Shown here piece after piece: positions 11,501-19,051 of a DNA stretch of 64,000 bases (the first letter of the stretch is position 1; every line of letters begins with the position of its first letter). The DNA comes from an uncultured Chiayiivirga sp. (lineage in GTDB: Bacteria; Pseudomonadota; Gammaproteobacteria; Xanthomonadales; Xanthomonadaceae): NCBI GenBank assembly GCA_934525595.1, contig CAKSZJ010000004.1, positions 1 to 64,000 on the forward strand. The letters are read 5' to 3'. Under the pieces are notes generated by a model. It saw only the letters and a list, made by a program, of their open reading frames with translations, had not been told where the DNA came from and did no database searches. Made by a program: the position numbers and the translations under genes.

Positions 11501-11619
11501 CGGTATTCGTACTTCAGGTCCTGGAGCCTGCCGATGAAGCCGTATTCGATGTGCTCTTCCCTGACGGCGGGGCGCGCGGCTCCGGACGGCGGATCGTAGG
11601 CGGGCTTGGATGAAGGCAT
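8554..11619 (-). CDS. hsdR: Type I restriction endonuclease subunit HsdR
   Basis: This is the 1021-residue motor and nuclease subunit. The N-terminal PD-(D/E)xK-type nuclease motif ELKTLG lies near residue 150. The SF2 translocase motifs follow: Walker A HTTGSGKT near 290, DECHRSQFG near 410 and GFTGTP near 434. A long helical C-terminus (about 780-1021) for docking to the methylase completes it. The reading frame is uninterrupted. It is the first gene of the operon, starting at the ATG at 11619. HsdR needs HsdS and HsdM for cleavage, so disruption of hsdS should leave it without a target complex unless another HsdS exists elsewhere. The opposite strand shows a long spurious frame. Confidence 0.96.
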   Translation of the reverse strand: MPSSKPAYDPPSGAARPAVREEHIEYGFIGRLQDLKYEYRDDIRDRAALERNFREKFEALNRVKLTDAEFQRLLDEIVTPDVFTAAHTLRHRNAFTRDDGTPLNYTLVNINDWCKNDFEVASQLRINTDYSHHRYDVLLLINGVPVVQIELKTLGINPRRAIEQIVEYKNDVGNGYARTLLCFIQLFIVSNRDATYYFANNNTRHFAFNADERFLPIYQYAAPDNSKISGLDAFADAFLPKCTLGQMISRYMVLVASEQKLLMMRPYQIYAVQNIVECIDKNLGNGYIWHTTGSGKTLTSFKASTLLKANPAIDKCLFVVDRKDLDRQTREEFNRFQEGCVEENTNTESLVRRLVSDDAADKVIVCTIQKLGLALDESSTRNRGREKRGLASHAEELAALRNKRIVFIFDECHRSQFGENHQAIREFFPRAQLFGFTGTPIFEDNASYRRIEGDEQTLKTTEDLFQQCLHEYTITHAIEDRNVLKFHVEYYKPDGKLAPKPGETLAKRAVVDAILAKHDAATGGRRFNALLATASINDAIAYFDLFKAAQAEKQQAEPDWQPLNIAAVFSPPGDVSADVRQLQEDLPQEQEDNKQDPEAKKAALKAIIADYNARFTTNHRIEEFDAYYQDVQQRIKDQQFPNADLPMKGREKLDIVIVVDMLLTGFDSKYLNTLYVDKNLKYHGLIQAFSRTNRVLNDTKPYGNILDFRGQQAAVDAAIALFSGARKDQAREIWLVDTAPVVIDKLKEARAALDRFLASQGLGGKPEDIANLKGTAAKVAFVQHFKEVQKLQTQLDQYTDLTAEQREQIETILPKDELRSFRGQYLQKAEELRADRKKPGDLDEATRNAVEQLDFEFVLFASSTIDYDYIMKLIADYSGKAPGKASMSREQLIGLIASDAKFIGEREDISAYVRGLKAGEGLSEDAIRAGYEKFKADKAAQDMAALCEKHGLPIAEVQAFVDGILSRRIFDGEQLTELLAPLDLGWKARAQKELALMGDLLPLLKKRAGGREIAGLKAYEA

Positions 11620-11768
11620 GGCTCAGGCACGTGCGATGGCTATGGGCTGGAAGGCAATGCGGGCGGCGATCCGTGCGTGAACGGATGTGTTCAGAGGCCC
11701 TCCTCGGACAGGCGTTGTGTCCGCCGGACGCAAGTACTCAACCAGCTCGGTGCCACTTTCGCAAGCGC

Positions 11769-12224
<456 letters not shown>

Positions 12225-12257
12225 GGCAGCGCGGGTCTCGGCGGAAAGGCGCGGATT

Positions 12258-12848
12258 CTACCGGCAGCGCACGGTGCGGGCATCGGTGACGACGAGGTCG
12301 AGCGGCACGTCCCAGGGCGCGGCCTGGAGCGCGTCGACCTGCTGGAAATCGTGCGCCACGCCGATCAGCCGCGGGCGCGCCGGGCGCGGCAGCTCGCGCA
12401 GGAAGGCGAAGCTGCGGTCGTAGTAGCCGCCGCCGGCACCCAGGCGCGTGCCGGCGGCATCGAAGGCCAGCAGCGGCACCAGCACGGCGGCAAGGTCGGA
12501 CGGCGCCAGCTGCGCGGCGGGGGAATGGTCCGGCTCGGGAATGCCGTGGCGGTTGGCCACCAGCGGATCGCCGAAGCGCCAGGGCGCAAAGCGCAGCGTG
12601 CTGCCGGGTGCCAGGCACGGCAGGCAATAAACGAAGCGCGGCGGCGGTGCCAGCATGGCGTGCAGGGAGATCTCCCCGCGCACCGCCCAGTAGCCGGCCA
12701 CGTAGCCGGCGTCGGCCAGCTCCGGCAGCGCGCGCAGGCGTTCGGCGAGCGCCTCGGCCGCCGCCATCTGCAGCCGCGCCGGAAGTTCCAGACGGCGCGC
12801 GCGCATGCGCACGCGCAGCGCGGCGCGGTCTTCGGAAACAGGGGTCAT
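12258..12848 (-). CDS. fau: 5-formyltetrahydrofolate cyclo-ligase
   Basis: The 196-residue enzyme (YgfA) performs the ATP-dependent conversion of 5-formyl-THF to 5,10-methenyl-THF. The N-terminal basic helix (RVRMRARRLELP) and the C-terminal nucleotide-binding signature RLGAGGGYYDRSF (about residues 135-147) are diagnostic. The start is the ATG at 12848, the first Met after the 6S RNA 3' end. As in E. coli, the gene lies directly downstream of 6S RNA on the same strand, so it may share that transcript. Confidence 0.95.
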   Translation of the reverse strand: MTPVSEDRAALRVRMRARRLELPARLQMAAAEALAERLRALPELADAGYVAGYWAVRGEISLHAMLAPPPRFVYCLPCLAPGSTLRFAPWRFGDPLVANRHGIPEPDHSPAAQLAPSDLAAVLVPLLAFDAAGTRLGAGGGYYDRSFAFLRELPRPARPRLIGVAHDFQQVDALQAAPWDVPLDLVVTDARTVRCR

Positions 12849-12869
12849 CGGCGCGTGATCCGCGAAAAA

Positions 12870-13060
12870 GAGAGCAGGCTCCACCGTGGCGGTGCGTACG
12901 AAACGACCTTGATCCCGAGGATCAGGTGGGAACGCTTGCAAGGCGTCGGGCTTACCGCTCGCGGCGGGCCTGCACACCAGCCTTGATTCGCGTCCCCGGG
13001 GTCGTTCATTAGGGTCAAGGCAAATGTAAGCGTACGCTGTCGCACACGGCAGAGTCTGCC
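12870..13060 (-). ncRNA. ssrS: 6S RNA
   Basis: The transcript is about 185-190 nt between zapA and fau, where ssrS lies in gammaproteobacteria. The closing stem is visible: 5' CCGTG (from 13049) and CGTACG (13036-13031) pair with 3' CGTACG (12900-12895) and CACGG (12888-12884). The 3' side of the central bubble reads CACCTGATCCTCGGGATCAAGG, matching in form the CACCUUGAA-hairpin-UUCAAGG element of E. coli 6S. A CTTTTT run follows at the 3' end. 6S RNA binds sigma70 holoenzyme in stationary phase. Ends are approximate. Confidence 0.82.
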
Positions 13061-13173
13061 GATGCCATGGTAGCGCATCGGCCGGCGCGGAAGGTGTGCG
13101 CGCCGCGCCGGGTTCACCCCGCATGACGTCGCCGTGGGCCATAATGGGATGTTGCCATCGCGTGCTTTCACCC

Positions 13174-13671
13174 ATGATGCCCGCCGCTTCCGCCCTGCAG
13201 GATCTCGCCCATCCGGACAACATCTGCTACGGCTGCGGTCGCGCGCATCCGAGCGGGCTGCGCATCAAGAGCCGCTGGGATCCCGACGGGGTGCACGTCA
13301 TCGCCCGGCACCTGCCGCGCCCCGAATTCGCCGGCTGGACCAACCGCGTCTATGGCGGCCTGCTGGCGATGCTGGTGGACTGCCACTGCAACTGGACCGC
13401 GATGGCCCACCACTACCGCGCGGAAGGGCGTGAACCGGGCAGCCTGCCGCCGATCCACTGCGTCACCGCGCATCTGGGCCTGGACTACCTCAAGCCCACG
13501 CCGATGGGCCAGGAACTGACGCTGCGCGCGCGGGTGGAAGGGGAAACCGGGCGCAAGACGCGGGTGCTGTGCGAGGTGATCGCGGCCGGCGAGATCACGG
13601 CGCGTGGCGACAGCGTGTTCGTGCGGGTCGATCCGGCGCGGTTCATGGAGAACGCCGCGTCGGGGGCGTAG
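13174..13671 (+). CDS. Hotdog-fold thioesterase-like protein
   Basis: The 165-residue protein has a PaaI/YiiD-like hotdog fold. An N-terminal CYGCG-x-x-HPSGL segment (about residues 20-30) is followed by GGLLAMLVDCHCNW on the long hotdog helix and a C-terminal strand region ending in FVRVDPARFM. Such proteins hydrolyse acyl-CoA thioesters; the substrate is unknown. The start is one of two adjacent ATGs (13174 or 13177). It lies opposite in strand to its neighbours, inserted between 6S RNA and zapA, and its stop codon lies inside a REP-like hairpin. Confidence 0.8.
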   Translation: MMPAASALQDLAHPDNICYGCGRAHPSGLRIKSRWDPDGVHVIARHLPRPEFAGWTNRVYGGLLAMLVDCHCNWTAMAHHYRAEGREPGSLPPIHCVTAHLGLDYLKPTPMGQELTLRARVEGETGRKTRVLCEVIAAGEITARGDSVFVRVDPARFMENAASGA

Positions 13672-13762
13672 CCCCGACCTACGAACCGCCTCGGTAGCCG
13701 GGCGAACCATCGTGCGCGGTGCGCCGCCACCGCAGGTCGGCCCTGCGTGGCCGGCGGGGAAA
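13657..13762. repeat. REP-like inverted pair between the hotdog gene and zapA
   Basis: GTCGGGG...CCCCGAC with flanking CCTAC at 13660-13683 resembles the GTAGGTCGGGGC repetitive extragenic palindromes of xanthomonads. A second copy in opposite orientation (CAGGTCGGCC ... GGCCGGC) lies at 13733-13760. The pair fills the gap between two convergent genes and could stop transcription from both sides. Confidence 0.55.
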
Positions 13763-13768
13763 TCTTCC

Positions 13769-14065
13769 TCAGCGACCGGCGGCGGCCAGCAGGCGATCCA
13801 TCTTGCGCGACAGGTCGTCCAGGGTCAGGGCGATTTCGCGCTGGTCGCGGTCATCCGTGCGCCGGGTTTGCGACAGCTCGTGCGCCAGGTTGAGCGCGGC
13901 CAACACCGCGATCCGGTCGATGCCCGCCATGCGGTTGGCGGCACGGATCTCGCGCATCCGGCCATCCAGAAGGCGTGCGGCCTCGATCAGGCCTTCGCGC
14001 TCGTGCGGCTCGCAGGCGACCATGTACTCACGATCGGCGATGCGCACGTTGACCGGTTCGCTCAT
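13769..14065 (-). CDS. zapA: Cell division protein ZapA
   Basis: The 98-residue protein has the ZapA head (VNVRIADREYMVACEPHE, residues 5-22) followed by a long coiled-coil with NRMAGIDRIAVLAALNLAHEL. It stabilises FtsZ protofilaments at midcell. The start at 14065 overlaps by 4 nt the stop of the upstream small coiled-coil gene, a pairing conserved in gammaproteobacteria. The 6S RNA and fau lie downstream on the same strand. Confidence 0.93.
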   Translation of the reverse strand: MSEPVNVRIADREYMVACEPHEREGLIEAARLLDGRMREIRAANRMAGIDRIAVLAALNLAHELSQTRRTDDRDQREIALTLDDLSRKMDRLLAAAGR

Positions 14066-14283
14066 GCGTTCTGCTCCAGCGACCTGAGCCGCAGGATCAT
14101 CGCTTCCACGCGCGAACGCGCCTGCTCGTTCTTGGACAGGAGGGCCGCGCGTTCGCCCATGAGCTGCTCCTGGCTGGCGCGCAGGCTGCGGTTCTCGTCA
14201 AGCAGGCGCGCCAGCACTTCGCCCAGCGCGTCGAGCTGGGCGGTCAGGTGATCAAGCTTCTGGCGCGAATCGGGGCTGGCCAT
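14062..14283 (-). CDS. Small coiled-coil protein of the TIGR02449 family (ZapA-associated, ZapB-like)
   Basis: The protein has 73 residues and is almost wholly one coiled coil (KLDHLTAQLDALGEVLARLLDENRSLR). It overlaps zapA by 4 nt. Size, position and composition fit TIGR02449 proteins found immediately upstream of zapA. The likely start is the ATG at 14283; an upstream in-frame ATG would add 9 residues. A role as a ZapB-like divisome linker is inferred from position and structure. Confidence 0.82.
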   Translation of the reverse strand: MASPDSRQKLDHLTAQLDALGEVLARLLDENRSLRASQEQLMGERAALLSKNEQARSRVEAMILRLRSLEQNA

Positions 14284-14314
14284 GGCGGCACGATAGGCGG
14301 CGATCCGCAAGCGG

Positions 14315-17300
14315 TCAACCGGCCGGGGTGGTCCACTGCGTGCGGGCGTGCTTCAACAGGAAATCCAGGCAGACGTCGGCCTCCATCGGCCGCGCCAGCA
14401 GGAAGCCCTGGATCTCGTCGCAGCCCTGGCTGCGCAGGTAGCGCAGCTGTTCCGCGGTTTCCACGCCTTCCGCGATCACCGTCAGGCCGAGCGAGTGGGC
14501 CATGGTGATGATGGTGGAGGTGATGGCGGCATCATCCGGGTCGCGGGTCAGGTCGCCGACGAACTCCTTGTCGATCTTGAGGGTGTCGATCGGCAGGCGC
14601 TTGAGGTAGATCAGGGAGGAATAGCCGGTGCCGAAATCGTCGATCGCGATGCTGACGCCGATGCGCTTGAGGTCGCGCAGGATCGTGATGGTCTGCTCGG
14701 CGTTCGCCATGACCACGCTTTCGGTCAGCTCCAGCTCCAGGCGGGTGGCGGGCAGGCCGCTCACTTCCAGCGCCTTCGCCACGCTCGCGGCGAGGTTGCC
14801 GCGCAGCAGCTGCAGCACCGAGACGTTGACGGCCACGCTGAGGTCGAGCACGCCCCGGTCGCGCCATTCGCACAGGCGATGGCAGGCTTCCGCCAGCACC
14901 CATTCGCCGATCGGCAGGATCAGCCCGGCCTCCTCGGCCAGCGGGATGAAGGTGGCCGGCGGAATCATGCCGAACTCTTCGCTGTCCCAGCGCAGCAGCG
15001 CTTCAACCCCGCTGATGCGCCCGTCGAACAGCGACTGGCGCGGCTGGAACTCCAGATACAGCTCCTCGCGGTCCAGCGCCCGGCGCAGCGCGGCGGTCAG
15101 GGTGGCACGGCGCCGCACCTCGGCATCCATGGCTTCGTCGTAGAACTGGAAGTTGTTTCGCCCCCGCTCCTTGGCGCGATACATGGCGGCATCGGCGAAC
15201 TTCAGCAGATCGGTCGGCACCTGGCCATGGTCGGGGAACATGGAGATTCCGATCGATGGCGTGATCACGATGTCGCCGTGACCCTCGGTCAGGATCGGCT
15301 CTCCGAACGCCGCCAGAACCGCCTCGGCCATGCCCTTCACCGCATCGCGGTCGTTGGCGTCCTCCATGACGATGGTGAACTCGTCGCCGCCCAGGCGCGC
15401 CACGGTGTCCGAGCTGCCCACCACGCCCAGCAGCCGCGCGGCGGAGGCCTTGAGGATGCGGTCGCCCGCGGCGTGGCCGAGGGAGTCATTGATGACCTTG
15501 AAGTGGTCCAGATCCAGGAAGAGCACCGCCACGCCGCAACCGTGACGGCGCGCCCGCACCACCGCGCGCGACAGCCGCTCGGTCAGGAGGCTGCGATTGG
15601 GCAGGCCGGTCAGGGTGTCGTAGTTGGCCAGGTAGCGCAGCTCCTGTTCGGCGCGCTTCTTGTCGGTGATGTCGTTGACCACCGACACGTAGTGGCTGCG
15701 AACACCCAGTTCGTCGCGCACCTCGCTCTGCTCGATCCAGCCCAGGAACTCCTCGCCGTCGGCGCGCCGCAGCCACATCTCGCCGCGGAAGTTCCCCTTG
15801 GCGGTCAATGCTTCGTGCGCGAGCCGGTAGAACTCGGGAGGATGCTGGCCGCTCTCCAGCAGGCTGTCGGGCATGCCGATGACATCCTGCTCTCCATAGC
15901 CGGTGATGCGCGAGAAGGCCGGATTCACCGACACGAATCGGAAGTTGAGATCGACGACGGCCACCGCCTCGTTCATGCTGCGCAGCACCTCGGAGGCGAT
16001 GCGGCGCTCGCGCTCGGCCTGGCGCACGAAGGTGACATCGTGCGCAGTGCCGGCCACGCGCAACGGATTGGACTCCGCGTCACGCTCGACCACCTTGCCG
16101 CGCGAGCGCACCCAGACCCATTCGTTGTAGACGTTGCGGATGCGGTGTTCGGATTCGAACGAGGCGGTCTTGCCGGCGAGGTGGTCGTACATCAGCTTGT
16201 GCACGCGCGGCAGGTCGTCGGGATGGATGGCGTCGCTGCGCCACTCCTCGGTGCTCATGAGCCCCTCTTGCGTGGCATTCAGGAACTGCTTCGAACCGAT
16301 GCGGTGCAGCTGGTTGCTGCGCAGGTCCCAGTCCCAGAACGAATCGCCTGCACCCCAGAGCGACAGCTTGAGCCGGTCCTCGCGCTCGCGGATCTGCTTC
16401 ATCAGGTCGGCCTGCACCGCGATGCGCTGGCGTTGCCAGCGCCACAGGAAAAAGACCAGCACCAGACCAAGCAGCGCGTAGAACCCGCAGGCCAGGGGCG
16501 ACGTCCACCACGGCGGCACCACGGTGACCGGGACATTCAGCTCGCTCGAGCTCCACACTCCATCGCGATTGGTGGCGCGCACGCGAAAGGTGTAGCGACC
16601 GGCCGGGAGGTTGGTATAGACCGCCATGGGCCGCGGCGCCGGCAGGCTGAAGTCGGCATCGAAGCCATCCAGCCGGTAGGAGTAGATATTGGTCTCGGGC
16701 GAGGCGTAGTCCAGCGCCGCAAAGCCCAGGGTCAGCACCTGGTCCTGCTGGGAAAACACCACCGGCGCGCTGCGATTGAACGGCCCGGCCAGGGCGTGCC
16801 GCCCGCTGCCGTGCCAGCTCAGTACCACGGGAGCGTCGAAGCGGCTGCGCTGCACCCGCGCCGGATCGATCAGGTTGAAGCCGCGGATTCCGCCGAAGGC
16901 GATCTGCCCGTCGCGCAGCGTCGTCACCGCGCCGCCGTTGAACTCCAGATCCTGCAGCCCTGCGCTCAGCCCGAAGCGCACCGTGCTGCCATCGCCGCGG
17001 TCGAGCCGCACCAGACCGTCGTTGCCGCTCAGCCAGAGGTGGCCCTGGGCGTCCTCGGCGATCGCATAGACGACCGACGGCACCTCCGTGGCGGAGATCC
17101 GCCAGGTGCGAAACGTCATCGCGCCACCGGGCCCTTCGACGGCCTGGTCCAGGCCGCGATGGCTGCCGATCCAGAGCGTGCCGTCGCGGGTCTCGTAGAT
17201 GGCGCGCACGATGCTGCCCGAAAGCGAGTCGGGGCGCGCCGGATCGTGCGTGAAACTGCGGAAGTTCCCGCTCGACGGATCGCGCACGCTCAGGCCGGCC

Positions 17301-18898
17301 ATTCCGCCCACCCACAGCCGCCCCCGCGAATCCTCGTGGATGGCCATGATCCGCCCCTGCTGCTGGGTCCCTTCGACGCCCGGACGCGGCCCGAACAGGG
17401 TCCGCTCACCGCTGTGGGGCTCGTAGCGCATCAGGCCCCTGTCGCCATAGCCGATCCACAGCACGCCGTCGCGGCTGCGCTCGAGCGCCCGCATCGGCGG
17501 CGAAGCAGCGCCTTCCTCCAGCGCCACCGCGACAGCGCGGCGCTCGCGCGGATCGAAGCGGAAAAGGCCGAGGTTGCTGGCCATCCAGTAGGTGCCGTCG
17601 TTGCCGTGAGCGATCCCCACGACGGTCGGCGCACCCAGAGGCCCACCGGCCCCGGTCGCGTGCGCGAAGGCGGCATCGAAGGATTCGAACTCGTCGCGCA
17701 GCGGGTCGTAGCGGCGCAGGCCGCCCTGGGTGCCCAGCCACAGGCTGCCGTCATCGCCCTCGATCAGGGAACGCACCACGTTGCCGGTCAGCGGATCGCG
17801 CGCCGGATCGAGGTCGAACACGGCGCGGAACGGCGTGCCGGAGGCCGGCGTGGTGACCACGCCGCGCACGTGGCTGCCCGCCCACAGCAGGTCGGAGCGG
17901 TCCACCATCAGGCGCGGCAAGCCGGGTTCGGCCAGCATTCCGTCCACCCAGGGGTTGATCGGAATCGCCACCGCGTCGCGCGTGGCCGGATCCATGTGCC
18001 AGAGGTTGCCGCCGACCACCGAGAGCCAGAGGGTGCCGTCGGCGGACTGCGCCAGCGCGGCCACGTCGCAGCAGGTGCCGTCCCTGGGCCGCGGCGCGCT
18101 GGGCCATACGATCTCGGCCGCATCGGCGCCGGCCGGCTTGCGGCGCAGCCCCGAGGAGGTGCCGACCCAGAGGGTTCCGGCCGCGTCCACCAGCAGCGCA
18201 CGCGCACTTTCCACCGAAAACCGCTCGGCGCGCCCCTGACCGGCCTCGATCCGATAGATGCCGTGGCTTGCCGCCACCCAGACATCGCCCTGCGGGTCCA
18301 GCGCGAGCGCATTGACGGTGCGGGCAATGCCCGCCGCCGCGCCGCCCGCATGGGGCAGCTCGAAGGCCAGCACCTGGCGATACAGTCCGGTGTGCGTATC
18401 CACCAGCCCGATCCCGTCCGGACGCGCAACCCAGAGCCCGACGCCAGGCTGGAACAGCAGCGCATCGATCTGCACCGCAGACGCGCCCTTGTTGGGGGCG
18501 AGCGCCACCGGCGTGACGCGGCGGCGCGCAGCATCGATGGCGAAGAGCCCATCGCTCAGGGTGCCTGCGTAGAGCACGCCGCTCGCGTCCTCCGCCAGCG
18601 CCTGGGCAAAACTCGGCAACGCGCTGTCGATGCCGGTCAGCGTATCGAGGGTGACGAAGGCATAGCCGTCGAAGCGGTGCAGCGCACCCTGGGTGCCGAC
18701 CCACACGAATCCGGCGCGATCCTGGTGAAGCGCGGTAATCGAGCTCTGCAGCAGTCCCTGACGGCTGTCGAGCGTCCGGAAGTAGTAGTCGCGCACCACG
18801 GCCATGCCCGCCGTCGGTGCGAACACCGCGCCCAGCACGAGCAGCGCCATGGCCCAGCGCAAGAGCCGCGCGACTATGTCAGGCCTCCCCTTGAGCAT
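14315..18898 (-). CDS. Giant membrane sensor with beta-propellers, Y_Y_Y, PAS, GGDEF and EAL domains
   Basis: The 1527-residue c-di-GMP enzyme starts with a signal anchor (residues 10-33). Two periplasmic seven-bladed propellers follow (about 40-690), with repeats such as GTLWVGTSSGLR and GDVWVAASHGIY, then a Y_Y_Y domain (about 700-785) and a transmembrane helix at about 795-815. The cytoplasmic part has two PAS domains (about 830-1060), GGDEF (RLGGDEF near 1168) and EAL (VEALLRW near 1296, DDFGTGYSSL further on). EAL metal and catalytic residues look intact. The allosteric I-site RxxD before GGDEF reads GSSD, lacking the arginine, so product inhibition is unlikely. Architecture resembles hybrid sensors of sugars or polymers. 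Start at 18898 was chosen for the signal anchor. It is divergent from trpE. Confidence 0.93.
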   Translation of the reverse strand: MLKGRPDIVARLLRWAMALLVLGAVFAPTAGMAVVRDYYFRTLDSRQGLLQSSITALHQDRAGFVWVGTQGALHRFDGYAFVTLDTLTGIDSALPSFAQALAEDASGVLYAGTLSDGLFAIDAARRRVTPVALAPNKGASAVQIDALLFQPGVGLWVARPDGIGLVDTHTGLYRQVLAFELPHAGGAAAGIARTVNALALDPQGDVWVAASHGIYRIEAGQGRAERFSVESARALLVDAAGTLWVGTSSGLRRKPAGADAAEIVWPSAPRPRDGTCCDVAALAQSADGTLWLSVVGGNLWHMDPATRDAVAIPINPWVDGMLAEPGLPRLMVDRSDLLWAGSHVRGVVTTPASGTPFRAVFDLDPARDPLTGNVVRSLIEGDDGSLWLGTQGGLRRYDPLRDEFESFDAAFAHATGAGGPLGAPTVVGIAHGNDGTYWMASNLGLFRFDPRERRAVAVALEEGAASPPMRALERSRDGVLWIGYGDRGLMRYEPHSGERTLFGPRPGVEGTQQQGRIMAIHEDSRGRLWVGGMAGLSVRDPSSGNFRSFTHDPARPDSLSGSIVRAIYETRDGTLWIGSHRGLDQAVEGPGGAMTFRTWRISATEVPSVVYAIAEDAQGHLWLSGNDGLVRLDRGDGSTVRFGLSAGLQDLEFNGGAVTTLRDGQIAFGGIRGFNLIDPARVQRSRFDAPVVLSWHGSGRHALAGPFNRSAPVVFSQQDQVLTLGFAALDYASPETNIYSYRLDGFDADFSLPAPRPMAVYTNLPAGRYTFRVRATNRDGVWSSSELNVPVTVVPPWWTSPLACGFYALLGLVLVFFLWRWQRQRIAVQADLMKQIREREDRLKLSLWGAGDSFWDWDLRSNQLHRIGSKQFLNATQEGLMSTEEWRSDAIHPDDLPRVHKLMYDHLAGKTASFESEHRIRNVYNEWVWVRSRGKVVERDAESNPLRVAGTAHDVTFVRQAERERRIASEVLRSMNEAVAVVDLNFRFVSVNPAFSRITGYGEQDVIGMPDSLLESGQHPPEFYRLAHEALTAKGNFRGEMWLRRADGEEFLGWIEQSEVRDELGVRSHYVSVVNDITDKKRAEQELRYLANYDTLTGLPNRSLLTERLSRAVVRARRHGCGVAVLFLDLDHFKVINDSLGHAAGDRILKASAARLLGVVGSSDTVARLGGDEFTIVMEDANDRDAVKGMAEAVLAAFGEPILTEGHGDIVITPSIGISMFPDHGQVPTDLLKFADAAMYRAKERGRNNFQFYDEAMDAEVRRRATLTAALRRALDREELYLEFQPRQSLFDGRISGVEALLRWDSEEFGMIPPATFIPLAEEAGLILPIGEWVLAEACHRLCEWRDRGVLDLSVAVNVSVLQLLRGNLAASVAKALEVSGLPATRLELELTESVVMANAEQTITILRDLKRIGVSIAIDDFGTGYSSLIYLKRLPIDTLKIDKEFVGDLTRDPDDAAITSTIITMAHSLGLTVIAEGVETAEQLRYLRSQGCDEIQGFLLARPMEADVCLDFLLKHARTQWTTPAG

Positions 18899-19051
18899 GC
18901 CGTATCGACCACGCGCAAATCGGTTTGCAGTGTAGGGTGCCGCCGCCGCCGCCAGCAACATCCCGCCGCTGCGCCGCCCGCGGCGGCATCCATCGGCCAT
19001 CGGCCGGGCGCGCTGGCATACTGTCGCCCCTCCGTTTTCCGGCTACTTCCA

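Noticed and set aside
8422..11613. A 1063-codon plus-strand open frame opposite hsdR
   Set aside because: It is the antisense shadow of hsdR in GC-rich DNA: low-complexity Leu/Val/Gly/Arg composition, no family motifs, and hsdR has complete motifs.
14348..19051. A very long plus-strand open frame running into trpE
   Set aside because: The part before 19052 is antisense to the propeller-GGDEF-EAL gene. Recognisable TrpE homology starts only at the GTG at 19052.
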